Assembly (NCBI GenBank): GCA_964629635.1
Contig: CAZVQS010000001.1
Coordinates: forward strand, 496,001 to 560,000
Source: YC2-FULL-38-9 sp964629635
Lineage (GTDB): Bacteria > Patescibacteriota > Microgenomatia > UBA1406 > GWC2-37-13
Direction of reading: 5' to 3'
DNA length: 64,000 nucleotides
Part shown: one piece after another, positions 49,899 to 58,744 of the stretch
Position numbering within the stretch: position 1 is the stretch's first letter
How the letters are laid out: each line of letters starts with the position of its first letter
Notes under the pieces: generated by a model
Database searches by the model: none
Told to the model about the DNA's origin: nothing
Seen by the model: only the letters and a program-made list of their open reading frames with translations
Position numbers and translations under genes: made by a program

Positions 49899-50171
49899 TT
49901 ATTTCACCAATCTCTTCAGGCTTTTTCCGGCTGTGAAGCCAGGGGTTTTTGTTGACGGGATCTGGATCTCCGCACCAGTCTGAGGATTGCGTCCTTTTCT
50001 GGATGCTCTTTTGCGAACCATGAATGTTCCAAATCCGGTAACGACCACCTTTTCGCCTCTTTTGAGGGCGTCGGTGACTGAACCAAAGACTGCGTTCACG
50101 GCGTCTTTTGCTGCTTTAGCGGTAAGTCCAGCTTTTTTTGTTACCTGCGCAACGAGGTCTGCTTTTGTCAT
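49899..50171 (-). CDS. hup: HU-family DNA-binding protein
   Basis: 90 residues from ATG 50171. MTKADLVAQVTKKAGLTAKAAKDAVNAVF, then GEKVVVTGFGTF, the DNA-binding arm RKGRNPQTGAEIQIPSTKTPGFTAGKSLK. Bends and compacts DNA. An upstream in-frame GTG lies within the Shine-Dalgarno and is rejected. The Shine-Dalgarno (AAAGGAGGTGAT, 50179-50190, 7 bases before ATG) is perfect, with a leader of about 80 bases and a strong terminator, so expression should be high. Confidence 0.96.
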   Translation of the reverse strand: MTKADLVAQVTKKAGLTAKAAKDAVNAVFGSVTDALKRGEKVVVTGFGTFMVRKRASRKGRNPQTGAEIQIPSTKTPGFTAGKSLKRLVK

Positions 50172-50221
50172 ATGGGGTATCACCTCCTTTGGATTGACGT
50201 GAACTGCTAATCCAATCCGTC

Positions 50222-50237
50222 TGCTCCGAGCGGAGCA
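50222..50237. other. Perfect hairpin in the HU mRNA leader
   Basis: TGCTCCG-AG-CGGAGCA, 7-bp stem, between the promoter and the Shine-Dalgarno of hup. Could stabilise the mRNA or act in regulation. Confidence 0.5.
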
Positions 50238-50258
50238 TCAGGATAATCAAACAGTTAT

Positions 50259-50287
50259 AGAATAATGAGTTTGAGGCTTCTTGTCAA
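50259..50287 (-). promoter_or_regulatory. hup promoter
   Basis: TTGACA (50287-50282), a 17-base spacer, TATTCT (50264-50259). A second TATAAC follows slightly downstream. It yields a mRNA with a long leader, unlike most genes here. Confidence 0.6.
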
Positions 50288-50422
50288 TCCATATTAAGAA
50301 CATCTTATTGTAACAATCTATATCAAAAACGGATTGCTGTGATAATGCGAATCGAAACAAAAAATCGCGCATCCGGTATCAAGCGGTGCCTGACCCGAAA
50401 TGCGCGACTTAATTTTTTTATC

Positions 50423-51874
50423 TTAGATTTTGGTCCGGTCCTCGGTCCGGTATTCCCTGATCACCGTAATTTTGATTTGTCCGGGAAATACTTCGAACTT
50501 TTCCTCAAGTTCTTTCTTGATTTTGGCGGCGAGGATGACCGTGTCGTCATCCGTTATTTCGTCGGGTTTCACGATGACGCGCAGTTCGCGCCCGGCCTGC
50601 AGGGCATATGCTTCCCTGACGCCTTTTTTCGTTTTCGCGACTTCCTCAATCGTCTTGATGCGCTTGAGGTACTCCTCAAGATCTTCGTGCCGCGCTCCCG
50701 GTCTGCCGCCGGACACCGCATCCGCGATGTAGACGATGATTCCTTCGATCGAGGTGAAAGGCACATCCTCATGGTGGGAAGCGATGCAGTCGATGACTTT
50801 CTGGGGGAAGCGGTATTTTTTGGCAAGCTCAACACCCAGATCGATATGGGAGCCTTCCTTCGCGTCGATCACTTTTCCGATATCATGAAGAAGGCATCCG
50901 AGCTTGACGACGTTCACGTCCGCTTTCAGTTCGTGGGCGAGCGCCACGCCGATGCGGGTTTCCTCAAGCGTGTGGACGATCATGTTCTGGCCGTAGGAAT
51001 AGCGGTATTTGAACCGGCCAAGGAGCTTGGTGATTTCGGCGGGGAGATTGAACACCGCGACCTTGTGGGCGAGTTCCTCGCCGGCGCGGAAAATGACTTT
51101 TTCGATTTCCTCCTTTGTCTTAGCGACGATTTCTTCGATGCGTGCAGGCTGGATGCGGCCGTCTTTGATGAGCCGTTCCAGTGCGACACGTGCGACTTCG
51201 CGGCGGACAGAATCGAATGAGGAAAGCTTCATTACTCCCTCTTCCTCCAGGTCCACGTCAACGCCCGTTGCGATTTCGAATGCGCGGATGTTCCGGCCTT
51301 CCTTGCCGATGATCCGCCCCTTGTATTCGTCGCTCGGAAGATGTACTACCGAAAGGGTGTATTCCGCAACGTAGTCGGTTGCGCCGTAGCGCATGGCATC
51401 AACCAGAATTTGCTTTGCCTTTTCATCCGCCTGGCTTTTCACGTCCTCTTCGGACTGTTTGATCCGTTTGGCGATGTCTCCCTTCAGTTTCTCTTCCCAC
51501 CCTTGCAGGAGCAGGTTGCGGGCCTGGTCTTTGGATAGCTGAGCGATTTTCTCGAGCTTCTGGAGTATTGCGTCCCGCTTTTCCTCCAGATCCCGCTTGC
51601 TGTCTGCAAGGCTCTGGCGTTCCCGTTCGATCTGCTGGCGCTCCCGGGTGATCTGCTGGTCTTTGGACTGGTACATTTCCTCTTTCTTGGTAAGCGATTT
51701 CTCGACTTCCAAAGCCTCAGCGAGGACTTTCTGGGCTTCCTGTTTAATGCGGAGCGCGTCTTCGTTCGCGCGCAGGGTTATCTCTTTTGCCTTCTGGGAG
51801 ACCTGTGCGAGCTGGGCTTCTTCCGCCTCCCGCTGCTTGGCTCCCGAGAAAAGGTTTTTAATGAAATCAAACAT
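50423..51874 (-). CDS. rny: Ribonuclease Y without the N-terminal membrane helix
   Basis: 483 residues. Coiled coil ~15-150, KH domain with GRIIGKEGRNIRAFE, HD domain with HTLEETRIGVALAHEL and GCLLHDIGKVID, C-terminal VREYRTED-like end (VIREYRTE). Ordinary RNase Y (~520 residues) starts with a transmembrane helix; this one starts MFDFIKNLFSGAKQRE, a short amphipathic segment. It cleaves single-stranded RNA to begin mRNA decay. Membrane attachment may be peripheral or lost. Confidence 0.93.
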   Translation of the reverse strand: MFDFIKNLFSGAKQREAEEAQLAQVSQKAKEITLRANEDALRIKQEAQKVLAEALEVEKSLTKKEEMYQSKDQQITRERQQIERERQSLADSKRDLEEKRDAILQKLEKIAQLSKDQARNLLLQGWEEKLKGDIAKRIKQSEEDVKSQADEKAKQILVDAMRYGATDYVAEYTLSVVHLPSDEYKGRIIGKEGRNIRAFEIATGVDVDLEEEGVMKLSSFDSVRREVARVALERLIKDGRIQPARIEEIVAKTKEEIEKVIFRAGEELAHKVAVFNLPAEITKLLGRFKYRYSYGQNMIVHTLEETRIGVALAHELKADVNVVKLGCLLHDIGKVIDAKEGSHIDLGVELAKKYRFPQKVIDCIASHHEDVPFTSIEGIIVYIADAVSGGRPGARHEDLEEYLKRIKTIEEVAKTKKGVREAYALQAGRELRVIVKPDEITDDDTVILAAKIKKELEEKFEVFPGQIKITVIREYRTEDRTKI

Positions 51875-52025
51875 ATGAACATCATCTTCAGATGTCCGGG
51901 GTGTTTATGAGTGTGTTATGCTTCGATTTGGACCGATAGAAAGCTTCATAACAGATTGATTGTTTATAGTTGCGTATTACTCCCCGAAACAATTGGTAAT
52001 TGGCTATATTCTACTGCTTTTCCGG

Positions 52026-52529
52026 TCAATCTTCAAATGCTTTTTCCTTTTCCGTATCCTCTCCGTACACGCTGTTGAAGGCTTTTTTTGACATGTCGTA
52101 GGAGAAGCCTTTGCGCATAAGAAACGATACCGCTTTTTTGAACCGATCCTTTCCGTGGCTGCGGTCGAACGACCGCTTCCTGCGTTCCAGAAGATCACGC
52201 GCAAGGGACGTTTCATCAACCGCGTTCTTCTGGAAATATTCGTCCGTATATTCCTTTGGAACCCCGAGTTTGGCAAGCTCCCGCCTGAGGAGGAATTCGC
52301 TTCTCGGTTTGAAGGAAGTGCGGTCGTGCACGTACATGCCGACAAACTTCCGGTCATTGATGTGCCCCTCTTCCGTGAGTTTTGCAATCACCGCGTCGAT
52401 TGTTTCATCATTGAAATGGAACCGGGCGCCTTTTTTCCTGAGGTACGCAACTATCTCCGCGCGGGTGCGGGCGCGGAACTTGAGATAGAAGTAGGCAAGG
52501 CTTAATGCCTTGTCGAATTTAGCATCCAT
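52026..52529 (-). CDS. recX: RecX family regulator
   Basis: 167 residues, three-helix repeats typical of RecX: ALSLAYFYLKFRARTRAEIVAYLRKKG, IDAVIAKLTEEGHINDRKFVGMYVHDRTSFKPRSEFLLRRELAKLGV, RDLLERRKR...FKKAVSFLMRKGFSY. It modulates RecA filaments. It begins 6 bases after recA and is transcribed with it. Confidence 0.92.
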   Translation of the reverse strand: MDAKFDKALSLAYFYLKFRARTRAEIVAYLRKKGARFHFNDETIDAVIAKLTEEGHINDRKFVGMYVHDRTSFKPRSEFLLRRELAKLGVPKEYTDEYFQKNAVDETSLARDLLERRKRSFDRSHGKDRFKKAVSFLMRKGFSYDMSKKAFNSVYGEDTEKEKAFED

Positions 52530-52535
52530 ACACGC

Positions 52536-53570
52536 TCATTTTTTACCGAGGAGCTTCTGGTCGACCGCCTTGATGAGATGGGTTTTCAGTTTCTCGTCCT
52601 GCAGAAGCGTTTCCTTCACCTGTTCTTTTCCCTGGCCGAGCATGCGGTCCTCGTAACGGATGAACGATCCGCTTTTCGTGAGGACACCTGCGGCGATCGC
52701 CGCATCGATGACTCCTTCCAGCTTGTCGATGCCGTCGCCCGTTATCGTGAACTCCGCATCCTTGAAGGGCGGCGCCATCTTGTTTTTGACGATCTTCACC
52801 CGGACGCGCGTGCCGTAGGGAATGTTGTTTTTCTTGAGGGTTTCGATTTTGCGCACGTCCATGCGGATGGAGGAATAAAACTTAAGGGCCATGCCGCCGG
52901 TTGTCGTTTCCGGGTTGCCGAACATGATGCCGATCTTGAGACGCAGCTGGTTCGTGAAAATGATGGTCGTCTTGGATTTGGAAACGATGCCGGTCAGTTT
53001 GCGCAGTGCCTGCGACATGAGGCGCGCCTGCAGTCCCATCTGCGCGTCTCCCATTTCGCCTTCGATTTCCGCCTGGGGTACGAGCGCCGCGACCGAGTCC
53101 ACGACCAGGAGGTCGATGCCTCCGGAGCGGATGAGCTGTTCGGTGATCTGGAGCGCCTGTTCTCCGGTGTCCGGCTGCGCGACCAGGAGGTTTTCCAGTT
53201 TGACGCCCATTTTCTTGGCCCACTCCGGGTCAAGGGCGTGCTCCGCGTCGATAAACGCCACTACGCCGTCGTGTTTCTGGACTTCCGCAATCAGGGACAG
53301 ACAGAGGGTGGTTTTACCGGACGACTCCGGTCCGTATACTTCGATGATGCGTCCTTTGGGGATGCCGCCGATGCCGAGCGCTACGTCAAGCGGCAGCACG
53401 CCGGTTTTAATCACTTCGGTCGTCGCGATCGGCCCGTCTCCGAGGCGCATAATGGCGCCCTTGCCGAACTGTTTCTGGATCTGGTCAAGTGCGAGGTTCA
53501 CCGCTTCAAGTTTCGGGTTTTTCACGTCCTTCTGGTGGCCGTTTGCGTTGTCTTTCGGGGAGTCTTTCAT
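52536..53570 (-). CDS. recA: Recombinase RecA
   Basis: 344 residues. GPESSGKTTL Walker A, FIDAEHALDP, LLVVDSVAALVP Walker B, L2 loop GMMFGNPETTTGG-like GIMFGNPETTTGGMAL and interface residues are all present. Full length for the family with no intein. Catalyses strand exchange. recX follows directly and comM lies upstream. No LexA box is recognisable near its promoter. Confidence 0.98.
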   Translation of the reverse strand: MKDSPKDNANGHQKDVKNPKLEAVNLALDQIQKQFGKGAIMRLGDGPIATTEVIKTGVLPLDVALGIGGIPKGRIIEVYGPESSGKTTLCLSLIAEVQKHDGVVAFIDAEHALDPEWAKKMGVKLENLLVAQPDTGEQALQITEQLIRSGGIDLLVVDSVAALVPQAEIEGEMGDAQMGLQARLMSQALRKLTGIVSKSKTTIIFTNQLRLKIGIMFGNPETTTGGMALKFYSSIRMDVRKIETLKKNNIPYGTRVRVKIVKNKMAPPFKDAEFTITGDGIDKLEGVIDAAIAAGVLTKSGSFIRYEDRMLGQGKEQVKETLLQDEKLKTHLIKAVDQKLLGKK

Positions 53571-53607
53571 AGAGATATATAGTAATAATAATCAAACTAA
53601 TACACCC

Positions 53608-53635
53608 ATTGTACTATGCCCAATAGTATTGTCAA
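53608..53635 (-). promoter_or_regulatory. recA promoter
   Basis: TTGACA (53635-53630), a 16-base spacer, TACAAT (53613-53608), giving a ~30-base leader. It abuts the comM stop at 53638. A second AT-rich box (TATATA) just before the ATG could allow a leaderless start. Confidence 0.55.
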
Positions 53636-53637
53636 TT

Positions 53638-55161
53638 TTAATTTTCCTCATAGGTCCGCAACTGCAAAGCCTCCGCGACATGCGCCGGTTCTATTACCTT
53701 TTTATCATCCATGTCAGCAATGGTCCGTGATACTTTGATGATTTTGAAGTAAGATCGGGCGGAGAGCGCGAACCGGTTGATCGCATGCTTCAGGAGAAGC
53801 GATGATTCCGCCGACAACGTGCAAAACGCACGGATATGGCGGGTTTTCATTTCGCCGTTGAACCGGATGCCCGCGTCCCTGAACCGCTGTGCCTGCCGTT
53901 CATGTGTCCGCATGATGCGGCTCCGGATTGCCGCACTCGGTTCTCCCGGAACGCCGCCGGTCAGCTGCTCCTGCGGAACCGGGGGTACGTCCACATGGAT
54001 GTCTATCCGGTCAAGGAGCGGGCCGGAGAGGCGTTTGCGGTAGCTGACGATGGATCCCGGCGGGCAGGAGCATCGTTTTACCGGGTGCCCCAGGTATCCG
54101 CACCTGCACGGGTTGGAGGCGGTGATAAGCAGGAACCGGCAGGGGAACCGGAGGCTGGATGACGCGCGCGAGATCCGCACGAATCCGTCTTCAAGCGGCT
54201 GGCGCAGCGATTCAAGGACGCTCCGGGGAAATTCGGGAAACTCATCAAGAAACAGCACGCCGCGGTGGGCGAGCGATATCTCGCCGGGCTGCGGAACGGA
54301 TCCGCCGCCGATGAGTCCGATGCGGGAGGTCGTGTGGTGCGGGCTGCGGAACGGCCGATCCAGCACGAATCCCCGGTCGGGATTGAGACCGGCGACCGAA
54401 TAGATGCGCGTGACCTCAAGTATTTCCTCCCGGTCAAGGAGCGGCATGATAGAGGGGAAAGCGCGCGACAGCATGGTCTTGCCGGCTCCCGGCACTCCCT
54501 TAAGATGGACATTGTGGAATCCGCAAGCCGCTATCTCAAGCGCCCGTTTCGCGTGCGCCTGTCCGCGGATTTCGGAAAAGTCAAACTCGCTTTTCATATC
54601 CGAGTCATAGGAGGGAACTGCATACGGGGGAAACGGTGCGACCGGTTTTTGGCGGTTCAGGTGGAACACCAGTTCTTCCAGGGAAAATACGGGGTATATC
54701 TCGATCCCGGCAACGAGTGCGGCTTCTTTCGCATTGTCGACCGGAAGGAACATGCGTTTGAACCGCTTCCCGCGCGCAAGGAGCGCCCGCGGCAGGATGC
54801 CCGGCACTTTTTTCAGTTTTCCGTCAAGGGACAGCTCGCCCGCAAAAAGGGAATCGCTCAGAAAATCCGGGGATACCATGCCTGAGGCCGCAAGGATGCC
54901 GACCGCTATCGGCATATCGAATCCCGAGCCGGACTTGGGGATATCGGCCGGGGCCAGGTTGACGGTAATGCGCGAATCCGGCATGGAAAGGGACGTGTTG
55001 ACGATGGCGGTCCGCACCCGCTCCTTTGCTTCCTCGATTGACTTGCCCGGGAGTCCGACCAGGTTGAACGCAGGGAATCCGCGTCCCGCCACATCCACTT
55101 CAACATCAACCAGCACTCCGTCAAGCCCGACCACCGCACACCCGTATATCCGTGACAGCAT
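53638..55161 (-). CDS. comM: YifB/ComM family AAA+ ATPase (Mg-chelatase-like)
   Basis: 507 residues. N-terminal Lon-protease-like domain (GLDGVLVDVEVDVAGRGFPAFNLVGLPGKSIEEAKERVR), Walker A GVPGAGKTML, Walker B GVLFLDEFPEFP, arginine-finger region, two zinc-like Cys sets (NPCRCGYLGHPVKRCSCPP) and the C-terminal Mg-chelatase domain. ComM is a branch-migration helicase that extends heteroduplex DNA during natural transformation. Placed directly upstream of recA. Confidence 0.95.
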   Translation of the reverse strand: MLSRIYGCAVVGLDGVLVDVEVDVAGRGFPAFNLVGLPGKSIEEAKERVRTAIVNTSLSMPDSRITVNLAPADIPKSGSGFDMPIAVGILAASGMVSPDFLSDSLFAGELSLDGKLKKVPGILPRALLARGKRFKRMFLPVDNAKEAALVAGIEIYPVFSLEELVFHLNRQKPVAPFPPYAVPSYDSDMKSEFDFSEIRGQAHAKRALEIAACGFHNVHLKGVPGAGKTMLSRAFPSIMPLLDREEILEVTRIYSVAGLNPDRGFVLDRPFRSPHHTTSRIGLIGGGSVPQPGEISLAHRGVLFLDEFPEFPRSVLESLRQPLEDGFVRISRASSSLRFPCRFLLITASNPCRCGYLGHPVKRCSCPPGSIVSYRKRLSGPLLDRIDIHVDVPPVPQEQLTGGVPGEPSAAIRSRIMRTHERQAQRFRDAGIRFNGEMKTRHIRAFCTLSAESSLLLKHAINRFALSARSYFKIIKVSRTIADMDDKKVIEPAHVAEALQLRTYEEN

Positions 55162-55295
55162 GGTACTTAGTGTAAGCGCCCGATCAGGGTACCGCCAGGG
55201 ACTCCCATGCTACAAAAACGGGGATATGGAAACGCGGGGCCGGACGGGATAGGTATATGGCACACGCACACCCGTTCATCTAGTACAATAGTCTC

Positions 55296-57086
55296 ATGAA
55301 ATTCTCCGTCCTTGCCGCATATTTCGAGAAAATCGAAGGGGTATCTTCGCGGCTGGAGATAACATCCCTTCTTGCGGAGCTTTTCGGCAAGCTTGACGGT
55401 CCGGAGCTCGAAAAAACCGTGTACCTTCTTCAGGGACGCGTCGTTCCCCATTTCGAAAAAACAGAGTTCGGCATGGCGGAAAAGACCGTGGTCAAGGCGA
55501 TCGTGTCCGCCCTCAACATCGACCGGCCTTATTTCGAAAAAGAGGCGAAAAAGCAGGGGGATCTCGGCAAGGCGGCGGAGCACTTCAAGAAGCAGATCAT
55601 GTCATTTGAGGAAAAGGACCTGTCGGTCCTTGAAACGTACGAAGCGCTCTACAGGATTGCAACAGCCCAGGGCGACGGTTCACAGGAATTCAAGGTAAAT
55701 AACCTTTCCTATCTCATCCGCCAGCTTGATCCCTTATCGGTCCGGTATCTGGTTCGTATCCCTCAGGCGCTCATGCGGCTCGGGTTTTCGGATATGACCG
55801 TGCTTGACGCGTACTCATGGATGATAACCGGGGACAAAAGCCTCCGGAAGGTTATAGAAAAGGCTTACCATGTGCGGCCGGACCTCGGTTTCATCGGGCG
55901 GGTGCTCAAGGAAAAGGGGATCGGGGAAATGGACAACATCCAGCCCGCGGTCTACACTCCCATCATCATGATGCGGGCCGAGAGGCTGCCGACCGGCAAG
56001 GAAATCATCAACCAGATCGGGACCTGTGCGGTCGAGCCCAAGTACGACGGATTCCGGCTCCAGGCGCATTACCGCAAAGGCGGGGGAGTACAGTTGTTTT
56101 CCCGGAGCCTTGAGGAGGTTTCCTACATGTACCCTGACATTATTGAGGGAGTCAAAAACCAGATAAAAGCCGGGGAGGCGATCATCGAAGGCGAGGCGAT
56201 CGGGTACGATCCGGCGACCGGATCGTTTCTCCCGTTCCAGGAAACGGTACAGCGCAAGCGCAAATACGGCATCGCGGAAAAGGCAAAGGAAATACCGCTG
56301 AAATATTTTGCGTTCGAGCTCCTGTACGCAGACGGGGTAAACTATGTGCACAAACCCTTTACCGAGCGCAGAAGCCAGCTTGAATCGATCGTGGAATCCT
56401 CGGGAGATACGGCAAAAGACACGGTCATCGTTGCGCCGCACCAGATCATGGATGATGAAAAAAAGATAGAACTCCGGTTCGAGGAGGCGATATCAAAAGG
56501 ACTCGAAGGCATAATCGCAAAAAAGCTCGACGGCACGTACCAGCCGGGAGCGCGCGGGTGGAACTGGATCAAGTTCAAGCGGAGCTATTCGTCAAAGATC
56601 GAGGACACGATCGACTGCGTGGTGATGGGGTATGACGCGGGCAAAGGCAAGCGGACCGGATTCGGTATCGGCGCATTCCTGGTGGGCGTTCTGGATGAGG
56701 CGGCGGGCAGGTATGTGACGGTCGCGAAGATCGGTACGGGGCTGACGGATGAGGAATGGAAGACGCTCTACGAAAAAAGCCAGTCCGCACGGTCAAAAGA
56801 AAAACCGAAAACCTATGAGGTGGACCGCGGCATGGAATGCGATACGTGGCTTGAACCGGTGACGGTTGTTGAAATCAAGGCGGACGAGATAACCCGTTCC
56901 CCCATACATACGGCAGGCCGCACCATGAAGGCGACACGAACAGGCGGGGGGATGGAAGTGGATGTTGCCGGTTATGCGCTCCGTTTTCCGCGCCTTGCGA
57001 GGTTCCGGGATGACAAGCGTCCGGAGGACGCGACCACCCTGTCAGAGCTCAAAACCATGTTCAAGGCACAAGGAACGGCGAAATAA
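55296..57086 (+). CDS. lig: ATP-dependent DNA ligase, archaeal type
   Basis: 596 residues, the length of archaeal LigB/ligase I. N-terminal DNA-binding helical domain (1-~215); adenylation domain with CAVEPKYDGFRLQ (catalytic K249); motif III/IIIa around EGEAIGYDP and LPFQETVQRKRKYG; motif IV GLEGIIAKKLDG; motif V WIKFKRSY; C-terminal OB domain. Bacteria normally rely on NAD+-dependent LigA, which is not visible here. TACAAT lies 6 bases before the ATG. The end overlaps the convergent glycosyltransferase gene by 26 bases. Confidence 0.93.
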   Translation: MKFSVLAAYFEKIEGVSSRLEITSLLAELFGKLDGPELEKTVYLLQGRVVPHFEKTEFGMAEKTVVKAIVSALNIDRPYFEKEAKKQGDLGKAAEHFKKQIMSFEEKDLSVLETYEALYRIATAQGDGSQEFKVNNLSYLIRQLDPLSVRYLVRIPQALMRLGFSDMTVLDAYSWMITGDKSLRKVIEKAYHVRPDLGFIGRVLKEKGIGEMDNIQPAVYTPIIMMRAERLPTGKEIINQIGTCAVEPKYDGFRLQAHYRKGGGVQLFSRSLEEVSYMYPDIIEGVKNQIKAGEAIIEGEAIGYDPATGSFLPFQETVQRKRKYGIAEKAKEIPLKYFAFELLYADGVNYVHKPFTERRSQLESIVESSGDTAKDTVIVAPHQIMDDEKKIELRFEEAISKGLEGIIAKKLDGTYQPGARGWNWIKFKRSYSSKIEDTIDCVVMGYDAGKGKRTGFGIGAFLVGVLDEAAGRYVTVAKIGTGLTDEEWKTLYEKSQSARSKEKPKTYEVDRGMECDTWLEPVTVVEIKADEITRSPIHTAGRTMKATRTGGGMEVDVAGYALRFPRLARFRDDKRPEDATTLSELKTMFKAQGTAK

Positions 57087-57762
57087 GGTCCTTCTTGTGG
57101 TAGGCAAGTGTTTTGATGAAGCGCAACGGGTACTCGCCGAAGAACGACATCGGATTTTTCCTCATCCGTCTTCCTGACACCTGCACGATAAGATCGTCAT
57201 CCCTCATGATGTTCCCGCCGATGTCGTTTATGTGGATTGCCAGATCGATGTCTTCATGCACTTTTTTGTTGTCCAGGCACACGTGCGGCTTCACCTTTTT
57301 CCATATGTTTTTGGTGATCGCCATATTCGGACCGATGAGCACATCCTTCCCGTTCAGGATGGGACGGAAAATGTCAAGGTATGCGTTCGTAAAAAAGGTC
57401 GTTTTCAGCTTGAGGTCATAAAACACGAACGGTCCGGTGAGCGCGTCGATCGGATTTGCGGAAAAGTCCTTCCGGATCCGTTCGATCCACCCGGGGAGCA
57501 GGCGGGTGTCCGCGTCGCAGCGTGCCACAATATCTCCCGCTGCCTCATCAAATCCGCGGTTGCGCGCCTGTATCATGCCCTGTTTCTTCTCCTGCACGAT
57601 CCGGACCGGGAACTGTTTGGCGATCGCGACCGTATTGTCCGAGGAATTGTTGTCGATGAGGATGATTTCGAAAGGCTGCTCGGTTTGGGTTACCGCGCTT
57701 ATGAGGCAGTCCTTGATGAATCTTTCCTCATTGTACGTCGGGATAATCAGGGATATTTTCAT
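57061..57762 (-). CDS. Family 2 glycosyltransferase
   Basis: 233 residues, GT-A fold: ISLIIPTYNEERFIKDCLIS, DNNSSDNT, KKQGMIQARNRG, RCDADTRL (metal-binding D-x-D), and late HEDIDLAIHI (catalytic-type acidic). No membrane segments. Starts 2 bases after the other family 2 gene. Probably builds a surface glycan or glycolipid; the sugar cannot be predicted. Confidence 0.88.
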   Translation of the reverse strand: MKISLIIPTYNEERFIKDCLISAVTQTEQPFEIILIDNNSSDNTVAIAKQFPVRIVQEKKQGMIQARNRGFDEAAGDIVARCDADTRLLPGWIERIRKDFSANPIDALTGPFVFYDLKLKTTFFTNAYLDIFRPILNGKDVLIGPNMAITKNIWKKVKPHVCLDNKKVHEDIDLAIHINDIGGNIMRDDDLIVQVSGRRMRKNPMSFFGEYPLRFIKTLAYHKKDLISPFLVP

Positions 57763-57764
57763 AG

Positions 57765-58517
57765 TTAGGGTATGAGCTTGTCGATAAGCTCAATTCGTAT
57801 GTAATTCATTAATTTCTTGATCCTGTGGTCAAGCTGTTTGGTTTTTCCTTTCTCAAGGAAAAAATACTGCTTGATGAAATCCGAGAACGAGTTGCGCTGG
57901 TTGATGAGTTCCGCACCCACATCGAAAAGTTCAACCAGAAAGAGCCGGGCGGCCGTATCATAGGACTGCTTCTGGTGCTTGAGGAGGTTGGAGGTGCCGC
58001 GCAGTTTGCAGGTTTTGATTTTCTTGTGGGCGAATATGTAGTTGAGATAGAGCTCCAGGCCGTATCCTTTCTTTTTGATTTCGCCAAGATAGGGAAGCAG
58101 GTCTTTTTTATGGTACGCGCGCTGCCCCATGAGGGGGGCGAAAAACTTGTCCGTCTTATCGGTAAAACAGCCGATGACCCCGTCGTGTGTTTTTTTGAGC
58201 AAAGGGGAAACGAGCTGTCGTATGTGTTTTTCCTGGAGTCCGAGTATGTCCGCGTCGATAAACACAACGATATCGTTTTTCGCTGCTTTGACACCTTGGG
58301 AGATCGCATAACCCTTGCCGCGGTTCCGGGCAAGGCTTATGAGTTTCACCCGGCCTTTGAACTTGCGTATTTCCTTTTCCGTACTGTCCGTTGATCCGTC
58401 GTTAATACAGATGATTTCATTACCCTGCTCCGTATTGACGAGAACGGCAAGGAGATTGGCTATCTGTTTTTCTTCATTGTAGGCTGGTACGAGGATCGAA
58501 ACCTTGGGAATTGGCAT
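57765..58517 (-). CDS. Family 2 glycosyltransferase
   Basis: 250 residues from ATG 58517, chosen because TATAAT lies 6 bases upstream and homology starts immediately (PKVSILVPAYNEEKQIANLLAVL); a longer upstream frame is rejected. NDGSTDST, ARNRGKGYAISQG and VVFIDADIL (D-x-D) mark the GT-A donor site, in the style of dolichyl-phosphate-mannose-synthase-like enzymes. The C-terminal ~100 residues are basic and helical. First gene of the pair. Confidence 0.87.
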   Translation of the reverse strand: MPIPKVSILVPAYNEEKQIANLLAVLVNTEQGNEIICINDGSTDSTEKEIRKFKGRVKLISLARNRGKGYAISQGVKAAKNDIVVFIDADILGLQEKHIRQLVSPLLKKTHDGVIGCFTDKTDKFFAPLMGQRAYHKKDLLPYLGEIKKKGYGLELYLNYIFAHKKIKTCKLRGTSNLLKHQKQSYDTAARLFLVELFDVGAELINQRNSFSDFIKQYFFLEKGKTKQLDHRIKKLMNYIRIELIDKLIP

Positions 58518-58709
58518 CTCCCTATTATACATAAAGCCCAGGGGAGCGGCATGCGGTTGAGGCAGCCAACAAAACAGGACCTTCGTTTTCCTGCAGAAAA
58601 AGTTATCCACAAGAAAATATGGATATTATTTGGAGCTCTATTAAGCCCTGTAATAATATTAAAATAATATAGGATACCTTATAGTATTGATGATATTTTC
58701 TATAGGACT

Positions 58710-58738
58710 TGACAATTGCTGAACGCTTGTTTATAGTT
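58710..58738 (+). promoter_or_regulatory. Near-consensus leaderless promoter of the 50-residue gene
   Basis: TTGACA (58710-58715), 17 bases, TATAGT (58733-58738), 6 bases, ATG 58745. Identical geometry to the pilin promoter. Confidence 0.75.
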
Positions 58739-58744
58739 TTAAGT

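Noticed and set aside
53570..53640. LexA/SOS box at recA
   Set aside because: No CTGT-N8-ACAG or GAAC-N4-GTTC palindrome is present in the promoter region.
58518..58610. 31-residue N-terminal extension of the glycosyltransferase
   Set aside because: The TATAAT box lies inside it, and family homology begins at the ATG at 58517.
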